Assembly (NCBI GenBank): GCA_001692895.1
Contig: KV748177.1
Location: forward strand, 124,001-188,000
DNA: 64,000 nt
Direction: 5' to 3'
Origin: Cenococcum geophilum 1.58
Lineage: Eukaryota; Ascomycota; Dothideomycetes; Gloniales; Gloniaceae
Positions 23,508-36,500 of the stretch are shown here, piece by piece (positions within the stretch are counted from its first letter, which is position 1; each line of letters opens with the position of its first letter). Made by a program: the position numbers and the translations under genes. The notes below the pieces were generated by a model. The model made no database searches. It saw nothing but the letters and a program-made list of their open reading frames with translations, and was not told the DNA's origin.

Positions 23508-23805
23508 GTACCCCCCTTTTAAACTTAAGCTTTTATAAAATAGGGCTATAGTAGTTCTAGGTAGAATTTATAAAAGTCTTTACGACTTATATAAGTCCTA
23601 TAGAGTTAATAGGTTCCTATAAGGGCTTAGTATAGCCTCTCTATTTATTATACTTAATATTATTAATTCTTTTAATAAAGTACTTATCCTTACTATTTAC
23701 TTAAACTAATAGGGGAGGGTCTTATATTTATTTAGGTAGGGCGTCTAATATAGAAGTAGTAGGGTAAAGGACTAATATATAAATATAGGGTGGGTTTTAG
23801 CTATA
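23508..23805 (-). pseudogene. Pol C-terminus with chromodomain, copy B' (relic)
   Basis: The minus-strand frame contains a degraded chromodomain (KDKYFIKRINNIKYNK.RGYTK, then EPINSIG). It is separated from its own integrase (30626-31464) by the foldback element and the copia element. Confidence 0.6.
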
Positions 23806-24112
23806 CGTTAGGAAAAAACTTACTAGCATTTAGCTAGCACTTCGCTACACTTTGCTGCGTTTTTAGCATTTTAAAAAGACTGTAGGCCTTAAGCACCTTA
23901 TATTTATATATTATATAAAAAAAGGTTTTTAAATAGTTTATTAGATATAATATATTATATAATAATTTTTTATAAATTACTTATAAATTATACAAGTTAT
24001 TCTACTTTAAAAAAAGTTTTAATTTTTATAATTTTTTTTTATAAAGTAGAATAACTTGTATAATTTATAAGTAATTTATAAAAAAAATATTATATAATAT
24101 ATTATATCTAAT

Positions 24113-24380
24113 TGTTCGTACTAACTTAATAGCACGAGTAAGTCGTATCCACGGGCACGAAATACATGTAGTATCGTATGCTTGTTTGGATGGTGACTGT
24201 TAATTATATAAAGCAGACTACGTGGTCTATATACTAATGCACCTCCCCCCTAATTAGTCAGTGCTTTATAAGTGCACCAGACGCGTAAGCAAGTAGTTAG
24301 TGCACTGAACGCGTAAACGCGTACCTAGTGTACCGAACGCGTAAGCACGCGTTTGGTACAACAGGTGCTATAATTATACA
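24113..24380 (-). repeat. 3' LTR of copia element
   Basis: Contains ACGCGTAAGC/ACGCGTAAAC-type repeated motifs at 24273-24350. It is less mutated than the partner LTR; for example it ends TATACA where the other has TATATA. Confidence 0.9.
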
Positions 24381-24553
24381 CTAGCAGTACTTAAAAAATA
24401 AAACCACCTATATATAGCCTCCGTAATTGCTTTAATAAAACCATAGAACACAAAGGAAAATACATAGGAAATCTCCCCAAGGTGCCGTCTAGGCTGCCTT
24501 CCAAACGGTACCCCAAGCTAGCCGTAAGTTCTACTTACGGTCCGTAAAATAAA

Positions 24554-24810
24554 CCGTACGGCCTTTTAACGGGCAGTAGACAAGCCATAAGTTGGATTTT
24601 AAGGGCCGCTAAGGCGCTAGTGCTAAGCAAACTAATAGCGATTTTCCATCCCAGGGATGGGAAATCGTGATTGGTTAATTTAACCACCCTATAAAATTCG
24701 GCAGGTCACGTAAATCCACCAAGTTCCACCGTAGCTTTCCACCGTTTTCTACCTATACCGTATAACAAGCCGTACAGCCTTCCAACGGGCCGTAGACATA
24801 CCATAGGTGC
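24554..24810. repeat. Direct repeats around hairpin motif H, copy 2
   Basis: CCGTACGGCCTTTTAACGGG at about 24554 recurs as CCGTACAGCCTTCCAACGGG at about 24768, each followed by TAGACA(A/T)-CCATA. Between them (24603-24680) lies hairpin motif H: GGCCGCTAAGGCGCTAGTG and a palindrome centred on CCATCCCAGGGATGG. It may be a small insertion or a duplicated 3'-untranslated unit of the copia element. Confidence 0.6.
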
Positions 24811-24859
24811 TCCGTTAGTCCCATTCTACCCATTTTATAACTTTTAGGTTAAGCTTATT

Positions 24860-27800
24860 TATGTTAATTAGGGTTTTAAGGGCTTAACACGGCTTTGCCT
24901 TAGTTATAGCGTCCGCTAGGTTATCTCCGCTGCTAATCCATTTAACCTCTGTAATCTTACGTCGTTTATAGGCCTAATATAAGCATATTAGGTCGACTAT
25001 AAGCCTCTTCTCTTATATCGTACCTAGTTTAACTAGGCAGTTATAAAGGGACTTTAAATCAGTGTATAAAACCAGGGGTAACTGCTCCAGTTATAGAATC
25101 TTCTAGACCGTTAATTTAATTGTAGCTACTATATTAAATCCATAAGCTAGTGTATATAGTTTAGAAGCTAGTACACTACGGGTTACTTGTTTGCACTTAA
25201 TTAAAGACTAATATAGTATATTTACGTCCTAATTACGGTCCGTAAGTACAATTATAAAGCCAATTTATAATAATAGGTCTTTATTATTAGTAAAGGAGGC
25301 GTCCGTAAATGCTAGTAGGCTAAGGGAATTTAGATCTAGTGGTATAAAAGTAAGTCCCCTTACTACATTATTAATTTGCCACTAAATGCGCTTATTAAGC
25401 TACTTAACATTTTCTTCTTACGGATCTACTGCCTAGGCCATAAAGGACAAGTCGTAGGCAGATTTAGGTTGGCAAACTGTGGCAATATAGGCGCCTCTTG
25501 CACGCTATACAGCGTATTAGTCCTTTATATTTACGGTTTTATAGGTCTCTCCGCGGGAACTAGTAAGGTCTATAGGCTTTACTATAATAAGCTTTAGGTT
25601 TTAAGCTTGGCGTTTCTAAGTTAGCTTAATTAGGTTACCCTTTTATATAATTAGGCCTCTATTAAACTTAATTAGATTCTACTTAGTTAACTACTCTTGT
25701 GGCTTTACTAAGAACTTAGCCTTTTATAGTTTAGTTTCTTTAGCATCCGTAAAGGTCTAGTCTGCTAGGAATAGGGTATTGTCTATTTAAAGTCTAATAA
25801 TACTAAGGCCGTTTAATGGGCTATATAGGAGGCAGGGGTTGTAGGTCAACTGTTCCATTTTAAGCTTACTAATATAATGCTGGTAATACGTCTTAAACTA
25901 GTAGTTCCTAGCTTCTAGTACTCCATAAAGAGGTTTTATAACCTATAAAATTGTTCCTAGTTATAGGTTAAGCTTACGGGGTAGTTATATAAAGATATCC
26001 CTACTTAGGTAGGTGTTAGACTACATATAGGCTTGCGAGATGTCCCATAAGTATAGGGCTATAGGTTTAGTTTGCTGTAGTCCTAACGTAAGTGCAAGTA
26101 TAATTTATTAGCTAACTTGTTAAATTATAGGTAATTATATAAGGACTAAGTCCTTTCCCTTATTATTATAAGCTTATACAATAAGCCTTAATTTCTTAAA
26201 GGCTTTATTAGTACTAGGGTGCTTAATCTCATTAATGAAGCGTAAGTTAAATATACGGACGCCTTACGGGATATCTTTCTCTATTATAACCGCAAAGATA
26301 CCCTTTTTAAGTAGTCCGTTAATCTCTTTACGTTATAAGTCCATAAACGGGGTTTCCTATACTAGAACTAATATATCCGTAGGCGAAGATTACCTTACGG
26401 ATATTCCTATAGAGGTTAGGTAATTTTTTATTACGGTATTCTTAGTTACAGGGTACTTTTAGGGGCGTCCTCAACCACGCTTTACGGTAGGTTTAATAGG
26501 TTTAATAGGTTTCTAGGGGACTTTTAGGGTAGATAAGGGTGCTTCTAGTTCATCTAATTTGGCGGGTGCTTCCGGTTCGTCTAGTTTAATAGGTGCTTCC
26601 AGTTCGTCTGGTTCGACGTCATAGATATTTTTAGGCCGAAAGTAGGGTTTTACGGACGTGCTTCTAAAGCTAGTTGGCCCACTAAAAAGCTATATATAGT
26701 ACGTCTCATTTTCTACGGCTAGTAGACAATAAGGTCTATTCCAACTGCCGCTTTTACGCTATATAAGGACTTTAGAGTTAAGCGGGAGGTCGTGTACTAG
26801 GGTTATATTAGGTCCGTTGCGGTAGTATAGGGCGTTATTAATAGCTTGCTTAGCCCGTAGCTTAACTATTTCAGTTATTACCTTCTATATTACAGCTGCT
26901 TATTCCATAATAGACGGGGTAGGAGGGCCTAGGTTGCTTATCCTTAGGTAAGCTCTATAAACTAAGAGGGTAGGTACTAGTCCGTCAGGGCCAGCGGTGT
27001 CATTAATAGCTTTTACGGCCATCTATAAAGCCAGTTCCTTTTGGATATCCTTATACTTGTCTATAATAATCTAGTAAGCTCTCTATAAGGCTAAATAAGC
27101 TTGCTTAATAAGCCTAACAGATTAGTACGCCTTAACTAGAACAGCTTTTGTTAATATAGCTATGGCCATAGCATACTGCTGGAATTCCTTACTAATAAAG
27201 TTCCTACTAGCGTCATGGGTAATATACTGCGGAGGTCCGATATATATATCAATTTAGTAGGTCTATAAAATATCCCAAGTATATTTTATGGATATATTTT
27301 GCAACTAATAGGCGGCTTAATAGTAGGTTGCCTCGTTAATTATATATAATACTGGACTGCCGTTAATATATATAATATCCACGTATACTAAGTAGTTAAA
27401 GTTAAGGTCCTTATAAAGGGTAAACTTAAATTAGCCTAGGGAATGTCCGTATTTCTAGCAGAAGGAGCAGTATTTAGTTAGGTAGTTAATTGCTTTCCTA
27501 TTAACGTCGTTATATCTAGAGTGTTTAAGGACTCTATATAGCTTTTCGGCTAATAGGTGGCCGAAACAGCGGTATAGGCGGTAGATCTCCGTACTAGTAA
27601 GGTAGCACGGGTTATAGTCAAAAGATTCCTAAATGTAGGTCTATAAAGTCTCTCCCTATATAAAGAACGGGTGTCTAAATTGTTGTGTAATTAGTAGGGT
27701 AATATACTTACTTCCTAGGGCAGTTGTAGGGCTAATTAGGGTGTCCGTAACATTATTGTAATACACCTATAACCTGTCTATGTCTATAAAATAGAGTAGA

Positions 27801-29827
27801 AAGGGGGTGTCCGCTTTTACTACGTAGAAGTTAACTAGGCTAATTGGAGTCTTAACTTTAACTAATCTAATTAATGCGGTTAAGCTGATGCCAAATTAGA
27901 CGTTTACAGCCCTAGTTTACGTAATATTAATGTCCGTATTATCATTTATAGTAGTCCTATATACAAGGTATTGTCTATAGCCTACAGTAGACTTCTTAAA
28001 GGTACTTATATCGATTATAACACTGTAGAATTCTTTAGGGGTATAGCGTTCTATAGTAATATATATAAATAGGTCCTGCTTATAATCTGTAATATCTATA
28101 ATAGGGGTACTTACAGAATAGTTTTTGGGCGTAACTAAGTGTATAAAGGAACGGTCGGCTAATATAGTTATAATATTAAAGGCTTGGCTGTCTATAAAAG
28201 GTCCAAAAGTGGTTAGGAATATCTCTAAGGTCTCTTATTCCTAAGTATCTAAGTTAAAGTTAATTATAAGGGCTTCTATTAACTTATTAGGGGGCTCTTC
28301 TACTTCCTCTCCTTCGTATTCTAAAATGAACTAGTTAATACAACTATTAAGTCTCTTCCTAGACTTGTTATATTCTTCCTAGGTATACCTTATAGACCAA
28401 CATCCTTCCTTACCGCATACGAAGCACTTTTAGCTAGTTTATCTACGGGGGTATGTTTTTATACGGGGGTTACTATAGGGGTTATAGGTAGGACTTAGTC
28501 GGTACAGGTGCTGCTAGCAGTAGCGGCGGTCTATAAAGTAGACGTCTAAGTTTATTTGCGGATATTAAATATCCGTAACAAAGGCTTAAGTGCTACCTAG
28601 TGGGTTTAAGACTTTATACATTATAATAGAGGAGCGTAGGTCATTAATAAGGCTAGCTAAGGTATCTGTAGGCTTATAACAGGCGTACTTATAGGGCTCT
28701 ACTTCCTAGTAGGCTATAATAAGTTTATTATACAGGAAGTCGTCTATTCAAAGCTTGGTGTTAAGGCCATGCTATAGGTACTGAAGGTCTTTAATAAGAA
28801 TTTGCAGGTACTCTATAGTCGATTTTTTAGTATTCTTGTTAATTACGGTCCGTAGCTTAGTCGCATTCCATTAGGTAAGAATATTACGCTTATATTCTAG
28901 TCCTTTAAAGTAGTTACGTATAGCTTTGTATAGCTTATTAAAGGGAATACCAAGGGGGTTACTCTTAAGGTTAGTGTAGTAGTAGTTAAGTGCTAGGCCG
29001 CGCAGCATAGTAGAGTAGGCTTAGCTGAATTTCTGTTTAGGAATATTAGCCTTTTAACAAAGGTCCGTAAAGATAGTAAGTTTAAAGTTAAAGTTATTGT
29101 TTTCACCGCTATACTTAGATTTGTCGGTATAGAGCTTAGCTAGGTTAGCTAGCTCCTTGCCATAGGTCTTTACTTAAGTAGGTTACAGATCTATAACTTA
29201 CAAATCTATAGCTTGCGGATATATAGCTTGCGGATCTATAACTTAAATAACAGGGGTAATTTAGTCCGTATTTTGGTTTATAGGGGTATTATAGTCCGTA
29301 ATTTGGGTTACGGGGGTATTATGGTCCGTAACTTAAGTATTAGGTATACTTTAGCCAGTAAGATTAATTCTAATACTACTTAGGTTTGTGGAACAAATTT
29401 AGTTAAATAGGTTAGCTATAAGGCTAGAGATTCTATTAAGTTTAAAGGAGGTAAAGAGGTCGCTAGTTTTAATATAATCTAAGATCTACTCTTTAGTCTA
29501 TTCCGTTTGGTCCTCCTTATATAGTATATCATATAGAGACCGTATAATAGTAACTCGTTTGTCCCTTTTAACCTATACGCCTTAGTAACATAAAAGGGTT
29601 TATAGGTTACGGATAGCAGTAGGGTTATAAGCCTTAAAAATAGCTTCCGTAAAGTCTATAAAGTCTTCCTTATATTACTCTTATAGGTCGTCATTTATAA
29701 GCTTAAAGTGTCTATATTTAAGGATTTTAAAGCTAATATAGTCGTTAACGTCGTTTATAGACGTAACGTCAACGCCTTATCTCCACTTCTTTTAACCTTC
29801 GCTGACTTGCTTGCTAATATCTGCCAT
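24860..29827 (-). pseudogene. Copia gag-pol (relic)
   Basis: The start codon is probably the minus-strand ATG at 29827 (MADISKQVSEG). Gag runs to about 28400, with a repeated TDYNTPV-type segment at 29360-29180 and a zinc knuckle (CFVCGKEGCWS) near 28430-28390. Integrase follows at about 28000-27300. RT begins near 26400 with KEINGLLKKGIFAVI, RIFNLRFINEIK and LVLI.LPII.QVS, all copia-type. The catalytic pair lies in a segment like L.IDNTLFLAD: the codons at 25778-25783 read D-N, so the second Asp is lost. Stops are abundant. Confidence 0.8.
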
Positions 29828-30207
29828 ACTATAGTGTAGTATGGTGCGTAGCGGGTGGTAGCAGCTTATAACGGGTGGGGGAGGTCTTATAACGGTCCAT
29901 AAAATTAATTAACGGGTCCATAATGGTTTGTAAAAGGGTAAAGGGTTTCTATAAAAGGTCCGAAGAGGTTTAAGGTTCAAGGGGGTTAAGGATAGGGGTT
30001 CCGTATAGGTCTATATTCGCGTCTATAACTTCTAGTAAACTATACTAAGACTTAAATAAGTATATAGAGTTAGAGATAAGTCCGTAATCCCCGACTTCCA
30101 ACCTTTTAGTAGGTCGTACTAGGAGTCTAAACGGGTGGTCGCTGTCGTGTGTATCGCTTAGGGGGAGGTATCAAGTAATTGCTAATCTATGCGCGCTTAC
30201 TAATCAG

Positions 30208-30475
30208 TGTTCGTACTAACTTAATAGCACAAGTAAGTTGTATCCACGGGCACGAAATATATGTAGTATTGTATGCTTATTTGGATGGTAACTATTAATT
30301 ATATAAAGCAGACTACGTGGTCTATATACTAATGCACCTCCCCCCTAATTAGTTAGTGCTTTATAAGTGCACCAGACGCGTAAGCAAGTGGTTAGTACAC
30401 TAAACGCGTAAACGCGTACCTGGTGTACCGAACGCGTAAGTACGCGTTTAGTATAACAGGTGCTATAATTATATA
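30208..30475 (-). repeat. 5' LTR of copia element
   Basis: 268 bp, collinear with 24113-24380. Most differences are the CA-to-TA or TG-to-TA transitions expected of RIP. Confidence 0.9.
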
Positions 30476-30625
30476 CTAATAAACTATCTAAAACCCTTTT
30501 TTTATATAATATATAATATAGCTACCTATAAGGTGCTTAAGGCCTATAGTCTTTTTAAAATGCTAAAAATGTAGTAAAGTGTAGTAAAGTACTAGCTAAA
30601 TACTAGTAAATTTTTTCCTAACGTA

Positions 30626-31464
30626 TTATAGAGCTTTTATTAGTAGGTATAAGGAAAGATAACCATTTTAACCTTATAAGAGCTAGTATTTTTTTTAAAT
30701 TAAGTTTCTTAATAGGTCGTTTTATATTTATATATCTTATATCTAGCTTAATAAAACTACTAATTTAATAGGCCGGTACTAGAGTTTGTTTTTTATTTAC
30801 TACGGCTTTATATATAGATTAAGCCTATATTATCTTATTAGTAAGGAACTATTATAGTTTCTCTATCTTCTTTATAAATTAATTTACTTCTATAACTTAT
30901 AAGGCGTAATAAATAAGGTAAGGAATATTACTAAAGGGTTTAAAACCTATTTATAAATACTACCTATAGTTAGCTGAAAATAGGAAAACCCTTATAATTT
31001 TTAAACCGGAATTATTTATAGTAAACTTAGTAAATATAAGCTAGTTTATCTAGTTGTCCTATAAATATAATATATATATTTAAATATACTATTCCATTAT
31101 AGTATTTATGCATTTTATTTAACTATTTGTTTTTAGGTAGTATATAATAGATAATAGTACTTTAATATAGAGTTAGGTAGTTAGTTTTTTTTAAATATAG
31201 AGATAAACTAGCTACCTTTATTAGGTAATTATTTTAGAGAGTCTATAGAGTTTCTATATATAATCTAGAAATAGTTAGGCAATAGTAGGTATTAATATAT
31301 TAAGGTAGGCGATTAAGTATTTTATTTTGGATAATTGGTTTATAACTACTATAATATTTATATAGTCCTTACTTATAAAGAGATTATTAATAAAGTTAAT
31401 TAAGGTATCCTTTTATCTTTAGTTTAGAATAGGTAGTAGCTTTAGGAGGCCGTTATATATCTTA
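30626..31464 (-). pseudogene. Integrase of family-B gypsy, copy B' (relic)
   Basis: The minus-strand frames show integrase core remnants: LPILN then KDTLINFINN, INIIVVINQLSKIKYLI (family: VVVDRLSKM) near 31450-31320, and a NS.IKCINTIMEQYI segment near 31150-31080. It continues into the chromodomain at 23805-23508 once the intervening insertions are removed, and is cut at 31465. Confidence 0.6.
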
Positions 31465-31815
31465 CATTAGGAAAAAATTTACTAGCATTTTTGTAGTATT
31501 TGGCAGCATATTGCGGCCAAATACGCATTTCGCGCATTATAGCGTGTAGCGTATAGTATCGACTTAGGTACGGCATACTACCGCATTTAATAACGCGGTA
31601 TAGCTAATTGCGCATTTATAGCCACCTAGGCAAATAGTGCCTTTATTCTATTAAGCTTTTTTTATATATAATATGCAATTAATATATAATACCCTTCTTG
31701 CGCATTCTACTCCTCTTATACACTTAATAGTATTTACTTAGTCTATACAGTTAGTGTAAAATAAATTATATTATTTTAGATAATTAAATAGAATATAGTA
31801 ATAGTTCTTTTCTAC
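31465..31815. repeat. Foldback-related end and unassigned AT-rich repeat
   Basis: TA followed by CATTAGGAAAAAATTTACTAG resembles the ends of the foldback element at 23806 and 30623. The matching opposite end is not visible. GCGCATT/GCGGTAT-type short repeats follow at 31500-31650. No coding sequence is recognised. Confidence 0.4.
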
Positions 31816-32115
31816 CTACCTACTTACTAACCTACCTATCTACCTGCCTACCTATCTACCTACCTATCTATCTATCTATCTATCTATACCTACCTATACC
31901 TACCTATTTATGCCTGCTGTCTATACCTACTGTTTATACCTACTGTTTATACCTACTTGTCTATACCTACCTATCTATGCCTACCTATCTATGCCTATCT
32001 GTTTATACCTACCTATCTATACCTACCTGTTTATGCCTACCTGTCTATACCTACCTGTCTATACCTACCGTCTATACCTCCTATCTGTGCTACTATCTAT
32101 ACCTACCTATCTATA
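31815..32115. repeat. CCTA/CTAT microsatellite
   Basis: A long run of CCTACCTATCTA and CTATACCTACCTGTTTATGC variants. It resembles the CCTG/CCTA microsatellite of 11470-11560 and 11840-11910 after C-to-T decay, and it produces chance open frames on the plus strand (31910-32243) with no coding meaning. Confidence 0.8.
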
Positions 32116-32560
32116 ATTTAGGGGAAAGGTCGGCCCGATCGAAGGCTCCGCCTAATTCGATTAATTATATTAATTTAAACCGTTCTCTACAGCCGTTCGC
32201 TGGCTGTATATTTAAACGGTGGTTGTCTGGGGTGCCTCCCTAGGAGGCCTTGGTTCGATTCGGCGACGGGCTAATATTAAAGCTCTAGTTCAATTCAATC
32301 GATTAATTGATTGAATCGTTCGTAGCGTTCGCTGGACGGTCGTTCAAACGGTAGTCGTCTGGTTCTGGCGATAGTCGTCTAGTTCTAGCGATAGTTCTTT
32401 GCTAGCTGCCGTTCTAGTGCCTTTCTAAGTAGGGAGGATATAAGGAAGGAAAGATAGGTAAAAAATAAGGTGGCTATATAGGGGGTATACTTAGTAGAGG
32501 TACGTGTAGAGGCTATTGGGAATATAGCGGGGACCTAATGCAAAGCCTCCGTACGCAAAG
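32110..32560. repeat. Mutated partial copy of the GC-rich element
   Basis: Collinear with 11575-12370: GGGAAAGGTCGGCCCGATCG, GGGTGCCTCCCTAGGAGGCC, ATCGATTAATTGAT, GTCGTCTGGTTCTGGCGATAG and GAGGATATAAGGAAGG. Where the copy at 11-12 kb has CA/TG this one often has TA, so it was exposed to RIP and the other was not. Confidence 0.75.
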
Positions 32561-32760
32561 CTTCGTGTAAAACTTCGTGCAGAGCTTCGTGCAGAGCTTT
32601 ATGTAGACTTCATATAGAGCTTCGTGTAGAACTTCGTGCGGAGCCTCTATACGCAAAGCTTTATATAAAACTTTATACAGAACTTTGTACAAAGGCTCTA
32701 TATAAAGCTTTACACGAAGCTTTATATATAGAGGCTCTGCACGTACACTTGTTAAAAGGG
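32560..32760. repeat. GAAGCTTCGTG-type tandem array
   Basis: About ten short units (AGAGCTTCGTGCAGAGCTT, AAAACTTCGTG, AAGCTTTATATA), partly inverted so that AAGCTTTACACGAAGCTT is palindromic. It directly follows the copy of the GC-rich element and has no counterpart in the other copy. Confidence 0.7.
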
Positions 32761-32948
32761 GTAGTATTTTAATGTTCCAAACTATTCTCGTAATAAGCCT
32801 AATTAGGAAGGCGGTAGCTAACTATTATAGCCCTATTACCTATATTATGCTTACTAATATTAATAAAGTATATATAAAAATTTAAATTTATAAAAATTAT
32901 ACTTTTATATATGCTTAGTAATTTTATAATTAGTACTTAGTAGATATA
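32761..32948. other. Unassigned AT-rich spacer
   Basis: No gene or family recognised. It contains a short AT palindrome (AAGTATATATAAAAATTT to AAATTTATAAAAATTATACTT, about 32866-32912). Confidence 0.5.
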
Positions 32949-33158
32949 TATTATAGGATATCCTTATAACGCCTTATATACATTTACCTATTTCTACTAA
33001 CTTAGTAACTAAAGACTAACTATAAGACGGTAATATAATGGCAATTTGCAGCAATCTAATGGTAATCTACTATATTCTGCTATATTCCGCTAAGTTTTAC
33101 TAAATCCTACTAAGTTCTGCTAGAACTACTACCTAAATCCTATTCTACTCCATATATA
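32949..33158 (+). repeat. LTR of family-B gypsy copy B'', left half
   Basis: Inverse orientation relative to 20461-20838. It is interrupted at ATATA by chromovirus C and continues at 39191-39344. Confidence 0.75.
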
Positions 33159-33435
33159 TATTAGCGACTTAGTTAATTAAGGTACAAGTACGGTAAGAGG
33201 GATGCGTAAGCCTATATAATTAGTAGTCTATAAATAAGGATTTAAAGCTAGAAAAAGGAAATGAGATAAAAGGTAGCGCTGCTTAACGTTATATATAATC
33301 CTCTAGTTATATAACAGCAATTATCTAAAACTATATAAAACTATCTGCGATTATCTACCACAATTTACTAATATCTACTAGCTACAATTCACTAGTTTTT
33401 ACTAGTTTTTACTAGTTTCTACTAGCGCCGTAATA
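33159..33435 (-). repeat. 3' LTR of chromovirus C
   Basis: 277 bp. It starts TATTAGCGACTTAG and ends GCGCCGTAATA. It contains an ACTAGTTTTT tandem run near 33393-33425. Confidence 0.9.
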
Positions 33436-33599
33436 TAACCCCCCCCCCTTCTAAAAAAGCCTACCCTTAGGCTTTATATACCTATATTATATCTATAGGG
33501 TATTCTTATCTTTATACTTAATAGGCAGCTTATTATCTTCGCTATTCTAGCACTTTATTTACTTATTAAGGTACTTTAGGGGTCTGGGTTTATTAGGGT

Positions 33600-36500
33600 A
33601 ACAGCTATAGAACTTTAAAAGCTTATAGGGACTACCTATAAAGTTCTATATAGGGTACTAAGTAGGGTCTAGGTCGTATCCTTTCTAGCTAACACGGTAT
33701 TTTAATATTCCCCTTATAAGCTTATAGGCTAATACTTTTTTAATTTCCTATTTATTGTCGCCATTAACTTAGATTAGTAGAGGAGGTTTATTCTTTTATC
33801 TAGGCAATAGGTTATTTATAGCTTTTTATAGTTTATCTAGAGAGAAAATAGGGTAAACCTTAATTAAATCTGGGAGCTTTACTTTATATAAGTTGCTTAT
33901 CTTCTTAAGGACCTTATATAGTCCTACTATCTAATAGTCTAGCTTATAGCTAGGTTATTCTATCTTTTAGTTCTTTATTATAACCTAGACTATATCTCCT
34001 ATAGTAAAGTTAGGCTCTCGCCTATACTTATTTACTTACTATTGCATTAATTTCTAGGCCTTTTCTAGATTTGTACGGGCTACTGTTTAGGCTTCTTCCA
34101 AGCGCTTAGCGTACTGCTAGGCCTCCTTATAAGATAGTTTTTTGTATAAGGTCTAGGGTCCTTTTAGTCTTCTCTAGTTAAAGCTTATATAGGGTAAGTA
34201 ACCTATTTCTAGTTAGATAGGGGTAAATCCTATAAAGTTATGGGGTAGGGTTGCTTAGGCGTAGTCTATTAGGGGTAGTAGTTTAGCCTAGTTATCTTAA
34301 AAGTAGTTAAAAAAGAGCCGAAGTCTCTAGTCTAAGTATTAATTTACAATTTCCGTCTAACTATTTATCTAGGGGTGGTATACTATAAAAAGCTTTGGCT
34401 TAATACCTAAGATCTAAGTAAACTTATTCTAGAAAGCTAATATAAATTACGGCCTATAATTGGATATAATAGTATTTAGTAGTCTGTAGATTTAGTAGAC
34501 GTAGTAGATATATAGTTAGGCCGCCTCTTTAGCATTAATATTCTTATAATAGGGGATTAAAAATAGGCGCTTACTAAAGCGGTTAACTAGGATTATAACT
34601 ATATTGTATCTGTTATAGTCTATAGGCAGCTTATAAAAGTCTATAAAGATATACTACTATAGGCGTTCTAGTATTAGGAGTGGTTTTAAGAGTCCTAAGG
34701 TTTTATCTTGTGGGATTATAGATCTATAGTAGCTATCGCAGTTCTATATATAACGGTTAACGTCTATAACTATTTTAGGCTAGTAGTAGTGGTTGCCAAT
34801 AATCCTATAGGTCTTATTTTTTCTAGGGTAGGCTGTAGAAACCTAGGTATATGCTTTAGCAATAAGCTAAGTCCGCAAGTCCTATTCCTTTACTACTACT
34901 AGCTATACCTAGTGCTTAAGTAATCTATTTTTAAGGGACCATAGGCTAGTAACGTTCTTTACCCTTTTATAGTACTCCTATAAAGAAGGGGCCGTATAGT
35001 TTACCTATAGTAGCCTATTAATAAGGTTAAGTTCTAGGAAGTTAATAGGGTATATCTCAGCTTTTAAAGATTTTATACTTAGTTCTACTTATATCTAAAG
35101 GTTAAGGTGTTCTAGTTATAGTAGCGTCTAGGTCCGTAATAAGATATTTACAGCTATCTAGTTATCTAGGTCTTATTCGCGCCTTATAAGAGCGTCTATA
35201 CGGTTTATAGCGCCTAGTCTATATATAATTAAGAAGTTAAACTAAGATAGGATATTCGCCTAGTGTGCCTACTAGGCTATAAGGGCCTTAGTTATTATAA
35301 AGTATTCTAGGGCCTTATAATCTAAAACTACCTTAATTGGCTTAGGTGTCCCCTTTAGCTATATACGCTAATGCTAAAAGCTAGAGATAATAACTAGCAT
35401 TTCTTTATTATAGATATGGTAGTTTAGCTTAGTATCTATTATAGTCTTTAAATAGTATATAATAGGGTGCTATTCTCTACCCAGTTACTTCTAGGAAAAA
35501 TTATTAGCTATTACACTGTTTAAGGCATTAGTTTTTAGTATTAAGGGCCGTTCTAAGTTAAAATAGGCAAGTAGGGGAGCCAATACTAGCCGTTTTTTAA
35601 GCTTATTAAAGGTCTGCCTATATATAGCGTTAAAGTAAAAGGGCTAGTCTTTTTTAGTAAGACGGTTAAGAGGCTAGGTAATCCTACTGTGGTTTTTAAT
35701 AAAATATTAGTAGAAGTTATAAAAACCTAAAAATAATTATACCCCCTTTACGGTCTGTGGGGGTACCTACTAGTTAATTATAGCTGTTTTCTCTAGGTTG
35801 GCTTTAATTCTATTTATACTAATAATAAAACCTAAGTACTTTATACGCTTAATACTAAACTCTAATATCTTAATATTAACCTAGAGGCTAGCCTTATAGA
35901 GCCATTATAGGAATTTATAGACATGTTCCTTATATTTTAGCTTATTCTTAAAGTAGATTATAATATTATCTAAATAAGCCGTATAGAAGTCGTTAAGGTA
36001 GTTAGAGAGTATATTGTTTATATACCGCTAGTATATAGCTAGTCCATTAGTTAGTCTAAAAGGAAGTATTTTATATTTATATATTTTGTAACGGGTTTAA
36101 AATATAGTAAGATCTTTAAACCTAGGGTTTATTCTAATTTAGTAGAAGGCCTAGCGGATATTAAGCTTTATAAAGACCTTAACTCTACTTATTTAGGCTA
36201 GAGTCTTATTAAGTAGGGATAGCAGATAGTGGTCCTTGCGGGTTATATTATTTAGCTTATAGTAGTTAATGCAGAAGTGGAGTCCTCTATTTAGCTTTTT
36301 AGTAAAGAGAATAAGTAAGGTAAAAGGGGCTTAGCTAGGCTTAATAAAGCCCTTATTTAGGTTATTAATAAGATATTACTTTATAGCCTATAATTTAGTA
36401 ATAGACTACTTATAAAGGGGGCTAAAGCTAAGAGTATTTTCTTTACCCTACTTAATCTTAATCTTATAGTTATACGGTTAGTAAGGTAGAAGTATATTAG

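Larger units (their letters stand above)
24113..30475 (-). mobile_element. Complete Ty1/copia retrotransposon (RIP-inactivated)
   Basis: 6363 bp. It has two 268-bp LTRs (24113-24380 and 30208-30475) starting TGTTCGTACTAAC and ending TATACA or TATATA, and a perfect target duplication CTAAT (24108-24112 and 30476-30480). The order on the minus strand is gag with zinc knuckle, protease, integrase, RT. It is inserted in the right arm of the foldback element. Confidence 0.9.
23806..30623. mobile_element. Palindromic foldback/MITE-like element, split by copia
   Basis: The ends read CGTTAGGAAAAAAC and GTTAG-complementary TTTTTTCCTAACG, flanked by TA (23804-23805 and 30624-30625). With the copia 24113-30475 and its duplicated CTAAT removed, the element is about 450 bp and is almost one inverted repeat: 23806-24014 pairs with 24036-24112 plus 30481-30623, around an AT-rich centre near 24025. 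No coding capacity. A related end sits at 31465. Confidence 0.8.

Noticed and set aside
31910-32243. Tyr/Leu/Pro-rich frames
   Set aside because: Translation of a CCTA/CTAT microsatellite.
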